Shown here one piece after another: positions 16,867 through 25,765 of a DNA stretch of 64,000 bases. The notes beneath the pieces are model-generated. The model saw nothing but the letters and a program-made list of their open reading frames with translations. It searched no databases and was not told the DNA's origin. Positions within the stretch are counted from its first letter, which is position 1; the number at the start of each line of letters is the position of its first letter. Source of the DNA: Amycolatopsis rifamycinica (GTDB lineage Bacteria > Actinomycetota > Actinomycetes > Mycobacteriales > Pseudonocardiaceae). The stretch is from NCBI RefSeq assembly GCF_000695625.1, contig NZ_JMQI01000006.1, positions 1 through 64,000 on the forward strand. Direction: 5' to 3'. Both the position numbers and the translations under genes were made by a program.

Positions 16867-18513
16867 TCAGAGCGGCCGGAGCAGGTCGTCCGCGTCCACG
16901 ATGTGGTACGCGTACCCCTGCTCCGCCAGGAACCGCTGCCGGTGCGCCGCGTACTCCGTGTCCACCGTGTCGCGCGAGACGATCGAATAGAAGTGCGCCT
17001 GCCGCCCGTCGCCCTTCGGGCGCAGGAGCCGGCCGAGGCGCTGGGCCTCCTCCTGCCGGGAACCGAACGTGCCCGAGATCTGGATCGCCACCGAGGCTTC
17101 CGGCAGGTCGATCGAGAAGTTCGCGACCTTCGACACCACCAGCGTCCGGATCTCGCCGCGGCGGAACTTGTCGAACAGCTCCTCGCGCTCCTTGTTGCGC
17201 GTCGCGCCCTGGATCACCGGCGCGTCGAGCTCGTCGCCGAGCATCTCCAGCTGGTCGAGGTACGCGCCGATCACCAGGGTCGGCTCGCCGGCGTGCTTCT
17301 CCACGATCGACTTGATCACCGGGGTCTTCGTCAACGCCGTCGCCGCCAGCTTGTAGCGCTCGTCCGCCTCGGCCGTGGCGTACTCGAGGCGCTCCGCGTC
17401 GGTCAGCGTCACGCGGACCTCCGTGCACTCCGCCGGGGCGATCCAGCCCTGCGCCTCGATGTCGCGCCAGGGCACGTCGTAGCGCTTCGGGCCGATCAGC
17501 GAGAAGACGTCGCCCTCGCGGCCGTCCTCGCGGACCAGGGTCGCCGTCAGGCCGAGCCGCCGGCGGGACTGCAGGTCCGCCGTCATGCGGAACACCGGGG
17601 CCGGCAGCAGGTGGACCTCGTCGTACACGACCAGGCCCCAGTCACGGGAGTCGAACAGCTCCAGGTGCTTGTACTCGCCCTTGGTCTTGCGGGTGATCAC
17701 CTGGTACGTGGCGATCGTGACCGGCCGGATCTCCTTCTTCTCGCCGGAGTACTCGCCGATCTCCTCCTCGGTCAGCGACGTCCGCGCGATCAGCTCGCGC
17801 TTCCACTGCCGCCCGGCCACCGTGTTCGTCACCAGGATCAGCGTCGTGGCCGCGGCCTTCGCCATGGCCGCCGCGCCGACCATCGTCTTGCCGGCGCCGC
17901 AGGGCAGCACGACGACGCCGGAGCCGCCCGCCCAGAACGCCTCCGCGGCCTGCCGCTGGTAGTCGCGCAGCTGCCAGTCCGTCTCGTCGAGGGCGATCGG
18001 GTGGGCCTCGCCGTCGACGTACCCGGCCAGGTCCTCGGCCGGCCAGCCGACCTTCAGCAGCGCCTGCTTCAGCCGCCCGCGCTCGGACGGGTGGACGATG
18101 ACGGTGTCCTCGTCGATCCGGGCGCCGATCATCGGGCTGATCTTCTTGTTCCGGACGACCTCGGTCAGCACCGCGCGGTCGGTGGTCGACATCACCAGCC
18201 CGTGCGCCGGGTGGTTGGCGATCTGCAGCCGCCCGAACCGGCCCATGACGTCGACGACGTCGATCAGCAGCGGCTGCGGCACCGGGAAGCGCGAGTACGT
18301 CGTCAGCGCGTCGACGACCTGCTCGGCGTCGTGGCCCGCGGCGCGCGCGTTCCACAAGGCCAGCGGCGTGATCCGATACGTGTGCACGTGCTCCGGCGCC
18401 CGTTCGAGCTCGGCGAACGGCGCGATCGCGATGCGCGCGTCATCGGCCTGGGGGTGGTCGACCTCCAGGAGCACGGTCTTGTCGGACTGGACGATCAGCG
18501 GGCCATCAGTCAC
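16867..18513 (-). CDS. XPB/ERCC3-type DNA repair helicase
   Basis: The 548-residue superfamily 2 helicase is homologous to eukaryotic XPB, a 3'-5' DNA translocase of nucleotide-excision repair. It has an N-terminal helicase-associated domain (about 1-170), a Walker A LPCGAGKTM (near 205), DEVH box (VVYDEVHLL, near 298), LTATLVREDGRE, and the C-terminal lobe with QEEAQRLGRLLRPKGDGRQAHFYS. The GTG at 18513 is preceded by TATAAC, 7 bases upstream, consistent with a leaderless transcript. Mycobacterial ercc3 (Rv0861c) adjoins Rv0862c and the moa/rpfA genes; here that neighbourhood begins 25 kb away. Confidence 0.93.
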   Translation of the reverse strand: MTDGPLIVQSDKTVLLEVDHPQADDARIAIAPFAELERAPEHVHTYRITPLALWNARAAGHDAEQVVDALTTYSRFPVPQPLLIDVVDVMGRFGRLQIANHPAHGLVMSTTDRAVLTEVVRNKKISPMIGARIDEDTVIVHPSERGRLKQALLKVGWPAEDLAGYVDGEAHPIALDETDWQLRDYQRQAAEAFWAGGSGVVVLPCGAGKTMVGAAAMAKAAATTLILVTNTVAGRQWKRELIARTSLTEEEIGEYSGEKKEIRPVTIATYQVITRKTKGEYKHLELFDSRDWGLVVYDEVHLLPAPVFRMTADLQSRRRLGLTATLVREDGREGDVFSLIGPKRYDVPWRDIEAQGWIAPAECTEVRVTLTDAERLEYATAEADERYKLAATALTKTPVIKSIVEKHAGEPTLVIGAYLDQLEMLGDELDAPVIQGATRNKEREELFDKFRRGEIRTLVVSKVANFSIDLPEASVAIQISGTFGSRQEEAQRLGRLLRPKGDGRQAHFYSIVSRDTVDTEYAAHRQRFLAEQGYAYHIVDADDLLRPL

Positions 18514-18602
18514 AACTACTGTTATACGTGCCTCGCTCCGGTCCGCTCCTCTCGCGGGTCCGCCGGTGGGCCGAGGTGCCGAGGGGATCACTGGAGGGCA
18601 CG

Positions 18603-19220
18603 TTGACCACACCGCCGTTCGACGACAATCCGTTCCGGTCGCCGGGCTACCCGCAGCCCGCGCCGATGCCGCCGGTACCGGGGCGGCAACCGATCCCGCA
18701 CTGGTTCACCACGAAGGTGCGGATCACGCTGGTCGCGTGCGTCGTCGCCGCCCTGGGCCTCGGCGCGCTCGGGGCGCTGGGCTTCGCCGGGCTCATCCGC
18801 GGCGGCTCGCCCTCGGACGGTGACTGCCTGTACCTGACGCGCGAGGGAGCGGGCAAGCTCGCCTACCACCGCGTCGGCTGCAACGCGAACAACGCGACAT
18901 ACAAGGTCGAGAACGTCTACCGCGGAGGCATCGCGTGCGCGCCCGGCGACTACGTGCGGTTCCGGCTCGGCTCCGGTACCGGCAGCGGCCGGATGCTCTG
19001 CCTGGCCCTCAACGTCAAGGCCGGCGACTGCCTGCGTGACGTCGAGGACGAGAGCGCGATCAGCAAGGTCTCCTGCACCGACCCGGCGGCGCAGGAGCGC
19101 GTCGAGATCCTCTCCGGCTTCGACCGCGACGACAAGTGCGAAGGCGCCGACGACGTGTTCACCTACTCCGGGCCGCCGGCCCGCACGGTGTGCCTGATCA
19201 AGACCGGCGAGCACATCTAG
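18603..19220 (+). CDS. Single-pass secreted-domain protein, LppU-like
   Basis: The 205-residue protein has a cytoplasmic Pro-rich N-terminus (DDNPFRSPGYPQPAPMPPV), one membrane helix (about 40-62, ITLVACVVAALGLGALGALGFAGL) and an outer domain with about eight cysteines, suggesting disulfide bonds. The order is reminiscent of LppU/SCO3897-like actinobacterial proteins; function is unknown. The TTG at 18603 was chosen because GGAGGG lies 5 bases upstream. The upstream ATG-type start at 18528 would reach almost to the XPB start. The last 4 bases overlap the FAD monooxygenase end. Confidence 0.65.
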   Translation: MTTPPFDDNPFRSPGYPQPAPMPPVPGRQPIPHWFTTKVRITLVACVVAALGLGALGALGFAGLIRGGSPSDGDCLYLTREGAGKLAYHRVGCNANNATYKVENVYRGGIACAPGDYVRFRLGSGTGSGRMLCLALNVKAGDCLRDVEDESAISKVSCTDPAAQERVEILSGFDRDDKCEGADDVFTYSGPPARTVCLIKTGEHI

Positions 19221-20600
19221 CCGAACCAGCGCCCCAGCTCGGCCGGGTCGGCGGCGTACCCGTCCGGCCGCACGAGCAGCAGCCGGCCGCGGTACTCGGG
19301 GTCGCCGGTCGCCGCCCGGACGACGCCGACCTGGCCGGTGAAGCCGGGCGGCGTGGCGTGGTCGCCGAGGTCCAGGAGCAGCCCACGGCCGTCCCGCAGC
19401 AACGTCGAGAGCCGCGTCGGCCCGGACGCCGTCGTCAGGTCGAGGTCCGGGACGCGCCGCGCGCCGGGGTAGTCCAGGCCGAGGCCGGACAGCAGCCCGC
19501 TGAAGTAGCGGTTGGCGTCCGGCAGCCGCAGGAGGTCGACGACGATCTCGCGCAGCGCCTCGACGTTCTCGCCGCGTCCCGGCGCCGTGAACACGCGCTG
19601 GGCCGCCGTGTGCCGCAGGACCCGCTCGGCGGCCGGGTGACGTTCGGCCTGGTAGGTGTCCAGCAGCCCGGACGGCGCGGTGCCGCGGACCGTCGCGGCC
19701 AGCTTCCAGCCGAGGTTCATCGCGTCCTGGACGCCCAGGTTGAGCCCCTGGCCGCCGAGCGGCGGGTGGATGTGCGCGGCGTCGCCGGCGAACAGCACCC
19801 GGCCGTGCCGGTACTGCTCCAGCTGCCGCGTCGCGTCGTTGAACCGCGAAGCGCCGTACACCTCACCCAGCCGCGTCTCGGGGCCGTACAGGGCCGTCAG
19901 TGCTTCGGTGACTTCGGCGTCTGACACGGGTGCGTCGCGGCCCGGCTGCCGCGTCGTGGAGCCGAAGACGAACCGGTGGCCGCCGTCGCCGAGCGGCGTG
20001 AGCATCGACCAATAGCCGTCGACCTGCCGGGTGACCTGGCTGAAGTGCGCCGCCCGGGCCGGGACGAGCGGGGACGCAGTAGCGAGCCGGATGTGCGCCA
20101 GCGTGGCGACGTAGGTCTCGGTGCGGCCGGGGAACGGCACGCCGAGCAGCCGCCGGACGGTGCTGTGCGCCCCGTCGCAGGCCACCAGCCAGCGCGCCCG
20201 GAGCCCGTGGATCGTGACGCCGTCCGCGTCGACGTCGACCGCGGTCACCTCGTGCCCGCGCCGCAGCACGGCCCCTGCCGCACCGCGTGCGCGGCCAGCA
20301 TCGCCTCGACGTCGTCCTGGGTGCGGTTCAGCACGCGCGGGTGGCGCGTCCGCCAGACGCTGTGGTCGAGCGCGACCGGCAGCCCGGCGAAGTGCCCGCT
20401 CGGGCCGTCGACCTCCTGGTCCGCCGGGTTCAGCCCCGCATGTCCAGAAGCTCGGCGGTCCGGGGCTGGAGCCCGACCGGCCGGGGCAGCCCGGGTCCGG
20501 AACGGCGTTCGAGCACGGCCACCTCGACACCGGCCAAGGCGAGTTCCGCGGCCAGCAGCAGACCCGTCGGGCCGGCTCCGGCGATCAGGACGTCGGTCAT
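19217..20600 (-). pseudogene. FAD-dependent aromatic monooxygenase (PHBH-like), two frameshifts
   Basis: Three frames together encode a flavin hydroxylase. From ATG 20600, frame 1 gives MTDVLIAGAGPTGLLLAAEL (GxGxxG) up to LLDMRG, then a stop. Frame 2 continues LNPADQEVDGPSGHFAGLPVALDHSVW up to AMLAAHAVRQG. Frame 3 carries GAVLRRGHEV, the DG motif LVACDGAHSTVRR and the GD motif VLFAGDAAHIHPPLGGQGLN, to the stop at 19217. Each break lies at a CCCC run on the + strand (20434-20437 and 20272-20275), and adding one C at each restores one 461-residue frame. All three flavin motifs survive, so decay is recent or the sequence has errors. The substrate is unknown. Confidence 0.85.
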
Positions 20601-20612
20601 CGTGCACTCCCC

Positions 20613-20646
20613 AAGTAGACTGAGTGCAAAAGTAGACCAAGTGCAA
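20613..20646 (-). promoter_or_regulatory. Two adjoining 17-base direct repeats before the FAD monooxygenase
   Basis: AAGTAGACTGAGTGCAA (20613-20629) is followed without gap by AAGTAGACCAAGTGCAA (20630-20646), identical at 15 of 17 bases. They begin 13 bases upstream of the ATG. On the minus strand each reads TTGCACT..GTCTACTT and could give -35 and -10 elements. Adjacent repeats at a promoter suggest operator sites for a regulator bound as side-by-side units. No regulator gene lies next to it. Confidence 0.55.
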
Positions 20647-20658
20647 TTTTCGCGGTAG

Positions 20659-21624
20659 CTAATATCCGGTCTGGTCGGGGAGCAGGCCCTGGACGTCGAG
20701 GCGGTTCGCCAGCAGGCCCGAGTTGTGCATCAGGTCGGCGACGCGCTGCAGCCGGATGCCGTTGAGCGACGCCGGGTACGAGCCGAGGGAGATCAGCGCG
20801 GCCGTGGTCGCGTCGATGTCGGAGAACTTCGGCAGCGCGTCGCGCACGATCGCCGGGTCCGTCGCGCTCTGCTGGGCCGCGCCCAGCGCGGTGCGGAACG
20901 CCCGGAGGGTTCGCGGGTTGGCCTGCGCGAACGGTTTCGCCGCCGCGTAGCCGGAGAGCGGGAAGCCGAGCGTCGAGCCGCGGGCGCCGTCGGCCAGGAT
21001 GTGCGCGCCGAGGTCCTTCTCGGCACGCGTGATGTACGGCTCGATCATCAGCGCCGCGTCCGCGTCGCCCGCCTGCAGGGCCTGCGGCATCCGGTCGAAC
21101 GGCACCGCGGTGAACTTGATCTTCGCCTCGTCGACGCCCGCGGTGCCCAGCACCGAACGCGCGACGAGCGCGCCGATGTCGTCGAGCATGTTGACCGCGA
21201 TCTTCGGCGACCGCTTCGACGTCGGCACGGTGTAGTCCGAGTCCGGCAGCGTCACCAGCGCCATCGTGTTGGGGCCGGACGTGTAGGCCTCGCCCTGCAG
21301 CTGCAACGCCGTCCCGCCGGCCGCGGCGCGGAACATCGCGATGTCGGAGGCGAAGGTGACGTCGAGGTCGCCGGCGGCCAGCTTCGCGAGCCCGTCGTCC
21401 GCGCCGAGTTCGACGAGGGAGACGTTCAGCCCGGCGGCGCCGAACTTCCCGGCCGCGACGGCGATCCGCAGCGGGGCCGTGTCGATGGCGTTGCCCACAC
21501 CGACGCGCAGGGTGCTCCGCTCCAGCGGCGGCGGGGGCGCGGGCGTGCCGGAAGAGAACACGCTGCAGCCCGCGGTCGCCAGAAGCGCCGCTACCAGCGG
21601 AATCAGCCGTCCGCGTCCGTTCAT
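20659..21624 (-). CDS. ABC-transporter substrate-binding lipoprotein (NMT1/SsuA-type)
   Basis: The 321-residue protein starts with a lipoprotein signal (LVAALLATAGC, lipobox Cys at 19). The periplasmic-binding fold is of the NMT1/TauA/SsuA type: LRVGVGNAIDTAPLRIAVAAGKFGAAGLNV, ALVTLPDSDYTV, ALMIEPYITRAEKD. It resembles the binding protein at 34030-35037, including the end (RLQRVADLMHNSGLL against RLQRVPDLLLQMGVI). No permease or ATPase adjoins it, so it is an orphan receptor or uses another transporter. It diverges from a nitrate-sensor kinase, an arrangement repeated at 34-36 kb. Confidence 0.85.
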   Translation of the reverse strand: MNGRGRLIPLVAALLATAGCSVFSSGTPAPPPPLERSTLRVGVGNAIDTAPLRIAVAAGKFGAAGLNVSLVELGADDGLAKLAAGDLDVTFASDIAMFRAAAGGTALQLQGEAYTSGPNTMALVTLPDSDYTVPTSKRSPKIAVNMLDDIGALVARSVLGTAGVDEAKIKFTAVPFDRMPQALQAGDADAALMIEPYITRAEKDLGAHILADGARGSTLGFPLSGYAAAKPFAQANPRTLRAFRTALGAAQQSATDPAIVRDALPKFSDIDATTAALISLGSYPASLNGIRLQRVADLMHNSGLLANRLDVQGLLPDQTGY

Positions 21625-21662
21625 GACCCTTCACCTACCGCGAGAATCTGGTTCTCGTGCTG

Positions 21663-21690
21663 GATCGTATGGTCCGCGCCCCATACGATC
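21663..21690. promoter_or_regulatory. Inverted repeat in the divergent binding-protein / kinase promoter
   Basis: A perfect 10-base inverted repeat (GATCGTATGG, 8-base spacer, CCATACGATC) lies in the 186-base region between the orphan binding protein and the histidine kinase. Position and symmetry suggest a dimeric regulator site that could affect both genes. No matching regulator is identifiable. Confidence 0.45.
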
Positions 21691-21810
21691 GCGGGCAGGG
21701 CCGTATCGTGCCAGCGCGGCTTTCGGATCTTCATGGGGCGGGCTACCGTTCAGTAGGTTCGAGTGTCGTTCGATCCGCGGGTTCCCGCCCGCGGCGGAAA
21801 AGGAAACCAG

Positions 21811-24660
21811 GTGACCCGTCGCGACAAGCGTCCCCGCAAGGGCGGCGACGCGGCGGATCCGCGTCCGGCGGGCGGCCGCTGGCGGCTGCGGAACTGGCGC
21901 CTGGGCACGAAGCTCTTCGCCGTCCTCCTCATCCCGGCGCTCGCCGTCATCGCGCTGGTCGGCCTGCGGATCAGTTCCGACCTGCGCGACGCCCGGCAGC
22001 TGGCCGAGTTCGCCACCCGCGGCCGCGTCGACAACACGGTCGCCGAAGCCTTGCACGAGCTGCAGCGCGAGCGCGACCTCACCGTCCGGTTCGTCGCCCA
22101 GAACCGCCAGGGCGACACCGCGGACCTCACCGCCCAGCGCACCCGCGTGGACCAGGCCATCGGCGCGTTCGAGCGGACGCTCGCCGAGAGCAGGCCGCGG
22201 CTCGACGCGAAGGCCGCGGAAAGCCTGCAGCAGACCGACGACCGGCTGCGCGTGCTCGGCGGCCTGCGGTTTTCCGCGGAGCATTCGGCGTTCCCCGCCG
22301 ACGCCGTGCTGCGGTCCTACAGCGAGCTGATCTCCGGCCTGCTCGACATCAGCGACTCCGCCGCGGCCGACGTCTCCGACCCGGAACTCGCGCGGATGCG
22401 GCTGGCGGGCAACGCGCTGGCCCGGATCAAGGACCAGATGTCGGTCAAGCGGGCGGTGATGGCCGAAGCGCTCGCGGCCGGCAGCCTCAACCGCGACCGC
22501 ACGCGCGCCCTGCTCGGCGCGGAAGCCGAACTGGCCGCCGCGCGCAGCGACTACCGCACCTTCGCCACGCCCGGCCAGCAGCGGATGTTCGACGACACGG
22601 TGATCGGCCTGGTCGTCGACATCGGCAACGACATGGTCGAATCCGCGCTCACCCGCACCGAAAACGGCCAGAACCTCTCGGGCCTCGACCCGAACCAGTG
22701 GGACGCCTCGGCCACGCACACGGTGAACCTCGCCCACCGCGTGCAGCAAGCGCTGCTGGTCCAGTTGCAGGAACGCACGGACACCCTGGCCGCGCAGGCG
22801 CGGACGGCCGCGCTGTGGGACGGCGGTGTGGTCCTCGGCGTCCTGCTCGTCGCGGGCGTGCTGTCGGTGGTCATCGCGCGGTCCCTGTTGCGCCCCTTGC
22901 GGATCCTGCGCCGGACGGCCCTCGAGGTGGCCGAGCACCGGCTGCCCGCGGCCGTGCAGAACCTGCTCACCGAGCCCGAACCCGCCCCCGAGAACCTGCG
23001 GAAACGGCTCGCCGTCGCGCCCGTGCCGGTGTACACCCGCGAAGAGCTCGGCCAGGTGGCGCGCGCGTTCGACGCCGTGCACGGCGAAGCCGTCCGGCTC
23101 GCCGGTGAACAGGCGATGCTGCGCGAGAACGTCAACGCGATGTTCGTCAACCTCTCGCAGCGCAGCCAGGACCTCGTCGAGCGGCAGCTGTCGGTGCTCG
23201 ACCGGATGGAGGCCGACGAGCAGGACCCGGACACCCTGGCGGGCCTGTTCGAACTCGACCACCTCGCCACGCGGATGCGGCGCAACAGCGAAAACCTGCT
23301 GGTGCTCTCCGGCCACGACTCCGCGCGGGAGGACGCCGGCCCGGTGCCCGCCGACGAGATCATCGGCGCCGCGCTCTCGGAGGTCGAGCACTACCAGCGG
23401 ATCGAGCTCGGCCCGGCGCCGCAGGTCGCGGTCCGCGGCGAGGCCGTCAACGACCTCGTGCACGTCGTTTCGGAGCTGCTGGAGAACGCGACGCGCTACT
23501 CCGGCGAAGAGGTCGTCACCGTGGCGAGCGCCGAAACCCACGACGGCGATTGGCAGATCGAGATCATCGACCACGGCGCCGGCATGCCGCAGGCCGAGAT
23601 CGACCGCACCAACGCCCGGCTCGCGCACCCGCCGGACGTCGACGTCGAGGTGTCGCGCCGGATGGGCCTGTTCGTCGTCGCGACCCTGGCCACCCGCCAC
23701 CACATCGACGTCAGCCTGAGCGCGGGCGCGGACTCCGGGCTGGTCGCGACCGTGCTGGTGCCCGCGGCGCTGATCGTCGAGCTGCCGCCGATGCCGGCAC
23801 CGCCCCCGCCCGCCGAGCCGGCCGCCGCCGCGGAGCCGGAGCTGCTGGCGCCGCTGGCCCCGCTCACGCAGCCGGAGCCCGAACCCGAGCCGGAGCCGGA
23901 AGAGCTGACGCCGCCGTCGATCGAGGCCGGGCCGCCGCGCCGGGCCCCGGTGGTGGCCCGCGACCAGGCGCCGGAGTGGCCGACCGCCGACGACGACGCC
24001 CACCTGGACCTCGACGCCCCGACCGAGCGGATGCCCGCCTACCGCGACGTCCTGTCCCGCTGGTTCGACGCCTCCGCCGCACCCGAGCAGCCGCGCAAGC
24101 CGGCGGAGCCCCGCCCGGTCGCCGAAGCCCCCCGCCCGGTCGACCCCCGGCCCCGCCACGCCCTCGCCGCCCCGCCACCCCCGCCCCCGCCCCCTGCCCC
24201 CGCTCCGACCGAGGCGGCACTTTCACGTGAAAGTGCCCGTCCCTCTCCCATCGAGGCGGCACTTTCACGTGAAAGTGCCCCGCCCGCTCCTGCCGAGGCG
24301 CCACTTTCACGTGAAAGTGCCGCTCCTGCCCCCGCCGAGGCGGCACTTTCACGTGAAAGTGCCCGGGGCGGGGTGGATGACGAGGACACCGAACCGCGGT
24401 TGACGCCGGTGGCGCCGCCTGCCGCGGTCGAGCCCGTGTACGACTGGCCCACCCCGGCTGAGCTGGAGCAAGAGGACGGCGCCGAGGACACCTGGCCGTT
24501 CCTGCAGCCGCTGGATTCCGCGGCGAGCCCGGGAGCGGTCCCGGAACAGCGGCCGATACTCTCTCTTTCCCCGGAAGCGGTGCGCGAGCGGATGACGAGC
24601 CTTCAAGGCGGCTTCCGGCGAGGGCGGCATGCGAGGGGGGACGACACCCGGAACCAGTGA
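21811..24660 (+). CDS. Nitrate/nitrite-sensor (NIT) domain histidine kinase, orphan
   Basis: The 949-residue membrane kinase has TM1 (about 33-53), an outer all-helical NIT-type domain, TM2 (about 340-360) and a HAMP-like linker. A dimerisation region follows with [20 protein letters not shown] (His near 484, probable phospho-acceptor), then an HATPase_c domain with N box ELLENATRYS (near 555) and a G box (DHGAGMP). The last 290 residues are Pro/Glu-rich and include four EAALSRESA-type repeats. GTG 21811 follows AAGGAAA; the upstream start at 21763 adds residues before a good start. Similar kinases head Roadblock/DUF742/GTPase modules, as at 35762, but this copy has none. The ligand is inferred from the domain only. 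Confidence 0.85.
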   Translation: MTRRDKRPRKGGDAADPRPAGGRWRLRNWRLGTKLFAVLLIPALAVIALVGLRISSDLRDARQLAEFATRGRVDNTVAEALHELQRERDLTVRFVAQNRQGDTADLTAQRTRVDQAIGAFERTLAESRPRLDAKAAESLQQTDDRLRVLGGLRFSAEHSAFPADAVLRSYSELISGLLDISDSAAADVSDPELARMRLAGNALARIKDQMSVKRAVMAEALAAGSLNRDRTRALLGAEAELAAARSDYRTFATPGQQRMFDDTVIGLVVDIGNDMVESALTRTENGQNLSGLDPNQWDASATHTVNLAHRVQQALLVQLQERTDTLAAQARTAALWDGGVVLGVLLVAGVLSVVIARSLLRPLRILRRTALEVAEHRLPAAVQNLLTEPEPAPENLRKRLAVAPVPVYTREELGQVARAFDAVHGEAVRLAGEQAMLRENVNAMFVNLSQRSQDLVERQLSVLDRMEADEQDPDTLAGLFELDHLATRMRRNSENLLVLSGHDSAREDAGPVPADEIIGAALSEVEHYQRIELGPAPQVAVRGEAVNDLVHVVSELLENATRYSGEEVVTVASAETHDGDWQIEIIDHGAGMPQAEIDRTNARLAHPPDVDVEVSRRMGLFVVATLATRHHIDVSLSAGADSGLVATVLVPAALIVELPPMPAPPPPAEPAAAAEPELLAPLAPLTQPEPEPEPEPEELTPPSIEAGPPRRAPVVARDQAPEWPTADDDAHLDLDAPTERMPAYRDVLSRWFDASAAPEQPRKPAEPRPVAEAPRPVDPRPRHALAAPPPPPPPPAPAPTEAALSRESARPSPIEAALSRESAPPAPAEAPLSRESAAPAPAEAALSRESARGGVDDEDTEPRLTPVAPPAAVEPVYDWPTPAELEQEDGAEDTWPFLQPLDSAASPGAVPEQRPILSLSPEAVRERMTSLQGGFRRGRHARGDDTRNQ
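24211..24363 (+). repeat. Four in-frame 42-base repeats, each with a long palindrome
   Basis: Units begin at 24211, 24253, 24295 and 24337, exactly 42 bases apart. Each contains the 18-base palindrome CACTTTCACGTGAAAGTG; in units 1, 2 and 4 it extends to 22 bases. Each encodes 14 residues of the form (E)AALSRESA plus a Pro/Ala spacer, in the kinase's disordered tail. The period being a multiple of three keeps the frame open. Confidence 0.95.
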
Positions 24661-24673
24661 AACGGATTGAGGC

Positions 24674-25351
24674 ATGAGCTCGAAGACGCCCCTGCTGGAA
24701 GTGATCGCGCTGGACGCGGCGGACGCCGAAGGCGCGCAGGCGGGCGGGGCCGACCGCCTCGAACTGGTTGCGGACATGGCGCAGGACGGCCTGACGCCGT
24801 CGGTCGAGACCGTGCGTGACGTGCTCTCGGCGACCGACCTCCCGGTGCGGGTCATGCTGCGGGACAACGGTTCCTTCGACGTCGGCGACCTGGAAGGGCT
24901 GCGCGCGGACACCGGGCGGCTGATCGACGCGGGCGCGCGGGAGTTCGTCTTCGGCTTCCTCAACGTCGACAGCGAGATCGACCTCGACGCCTGCGAAGCG
25001 CTGATCAAGGAGGTCGACGGCCTGCCCTGGACGTTCCACCGCGCGATCGACCGCACCCGCGACCCGGTGCGCGCCTACGACCAGCTGGCGTCCCTCGGGT
25101 GTGACACCGTGCTCGCCGCCGGTCACCCGAACGGCGTGGCCAGCGGCCTTTCGGTGCTGCAGCGGCTCGCTCAGCGCGACGGCGGGCCCGAGCTGCTCGT
25201 CGGCGGCGGCCTGCGCGCGCAGCAGGTCCACCTCCTGCGGGCGGGCGGGGTGCGCGGGTTCCACGTCGGCAGCGCGGTGCGGCCGGGTGGCTGGCAGGCG
25301 CCGGTGGACGCCGCGACCGTGCGCACCTGGGTCGACCTCGTCAAATCCTGA
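24674..25351 (+). CDS. cutC: CutC family protein
   Basis: The 225-residue TIM-barrel protein carries CutC signatures: LLEVIALDAADAEGAQAGGADRLELVADM, GLTPS, REFVFGFLNVDSEID, TFHRAIDRTRDP, LASLGCDTVLAAGHP and GFHVGSAVR. The name comes from a proposed role in copper homeostasis that is disputed for bacterial homologues, so the biochemical role should be treated as open. It starts 13 bases after the kinase stop and may be cotranscribed with it. Confidence 0.9.
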   Translation: MSSKTPLLEVIALDAADAEGAQAGGADRLELVADMAQDGLTPSVETVRDVLSATDLPVRVMLRDNGSFDVGDLEGLRADTGRLIDAGAREFVFGFLNVDSEIDLDACEALIKEVDGLPWTFHRAIDRTRDPVRAYDQLASLGCDTVLAAGHPNGVASGLSVLQRLAQRDGGPELLVGGGLRAQQVHLLRAGGVRGFHVGSAVRPGGWQAPVDAATVRTWVDLVKS

Positions 25352-25765
25352 TCGTCTCCGCGAATCTCACGGAGAATCTGCGGAATAAAACGATTTCTGC
25401 CGGAGTTTTCGTGTGTTTGCGCTTATCATGAACCGGCGGGTGAAATTGCATCCGCCGCGTGCAGGACCGCGCGCGTGGTTGCGCGTGCGGCTGCACGATC
25501 GGTTCCACTTTTGACCTGGTTGGTGGCTGATTTCACGGCTATCGGCTGGCTACGGTTGTCCCGCATTTCGCGATCCGGCCGATCTTCAGAAATCGATCTG
25601 CAGTGCGGGAGGCGGCGCCGTGTGCGCGCGTATTCAGTTCGGGAAGTCGTTGCGTGGACAGGAAACCAGGACCCTGACGACCGGGTGGATATCCGCCACC
25701 TTGCGAAGGCGGATTGTCCGCGGCACTCGTGCGGGGGTCGCCGCGACGAGCGGGAAGGCCGAATC
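25352..25765. other. Intergenic region after cutC
   Basis: These 414 bases are noticeably lower in GC near 25380-25430. A weak hairpin (TCTCCG...CGGAGA, 25355-25375) could end the cutC transcript. A longer frame open from 25475 gives no family-like sequence before the small gene at 25766. It probably contains the promoter of the 25766-26976 pair, but I cannot place -35/-10 elements with confidence. Confidence 0.4.

Noticed and set aside
24211..24363. CRISPR-like array
   Set aside because: Regular 42-base spacing, but the spacers are similar to one another, the units are in frame within a gene, and no cas genes are seen.
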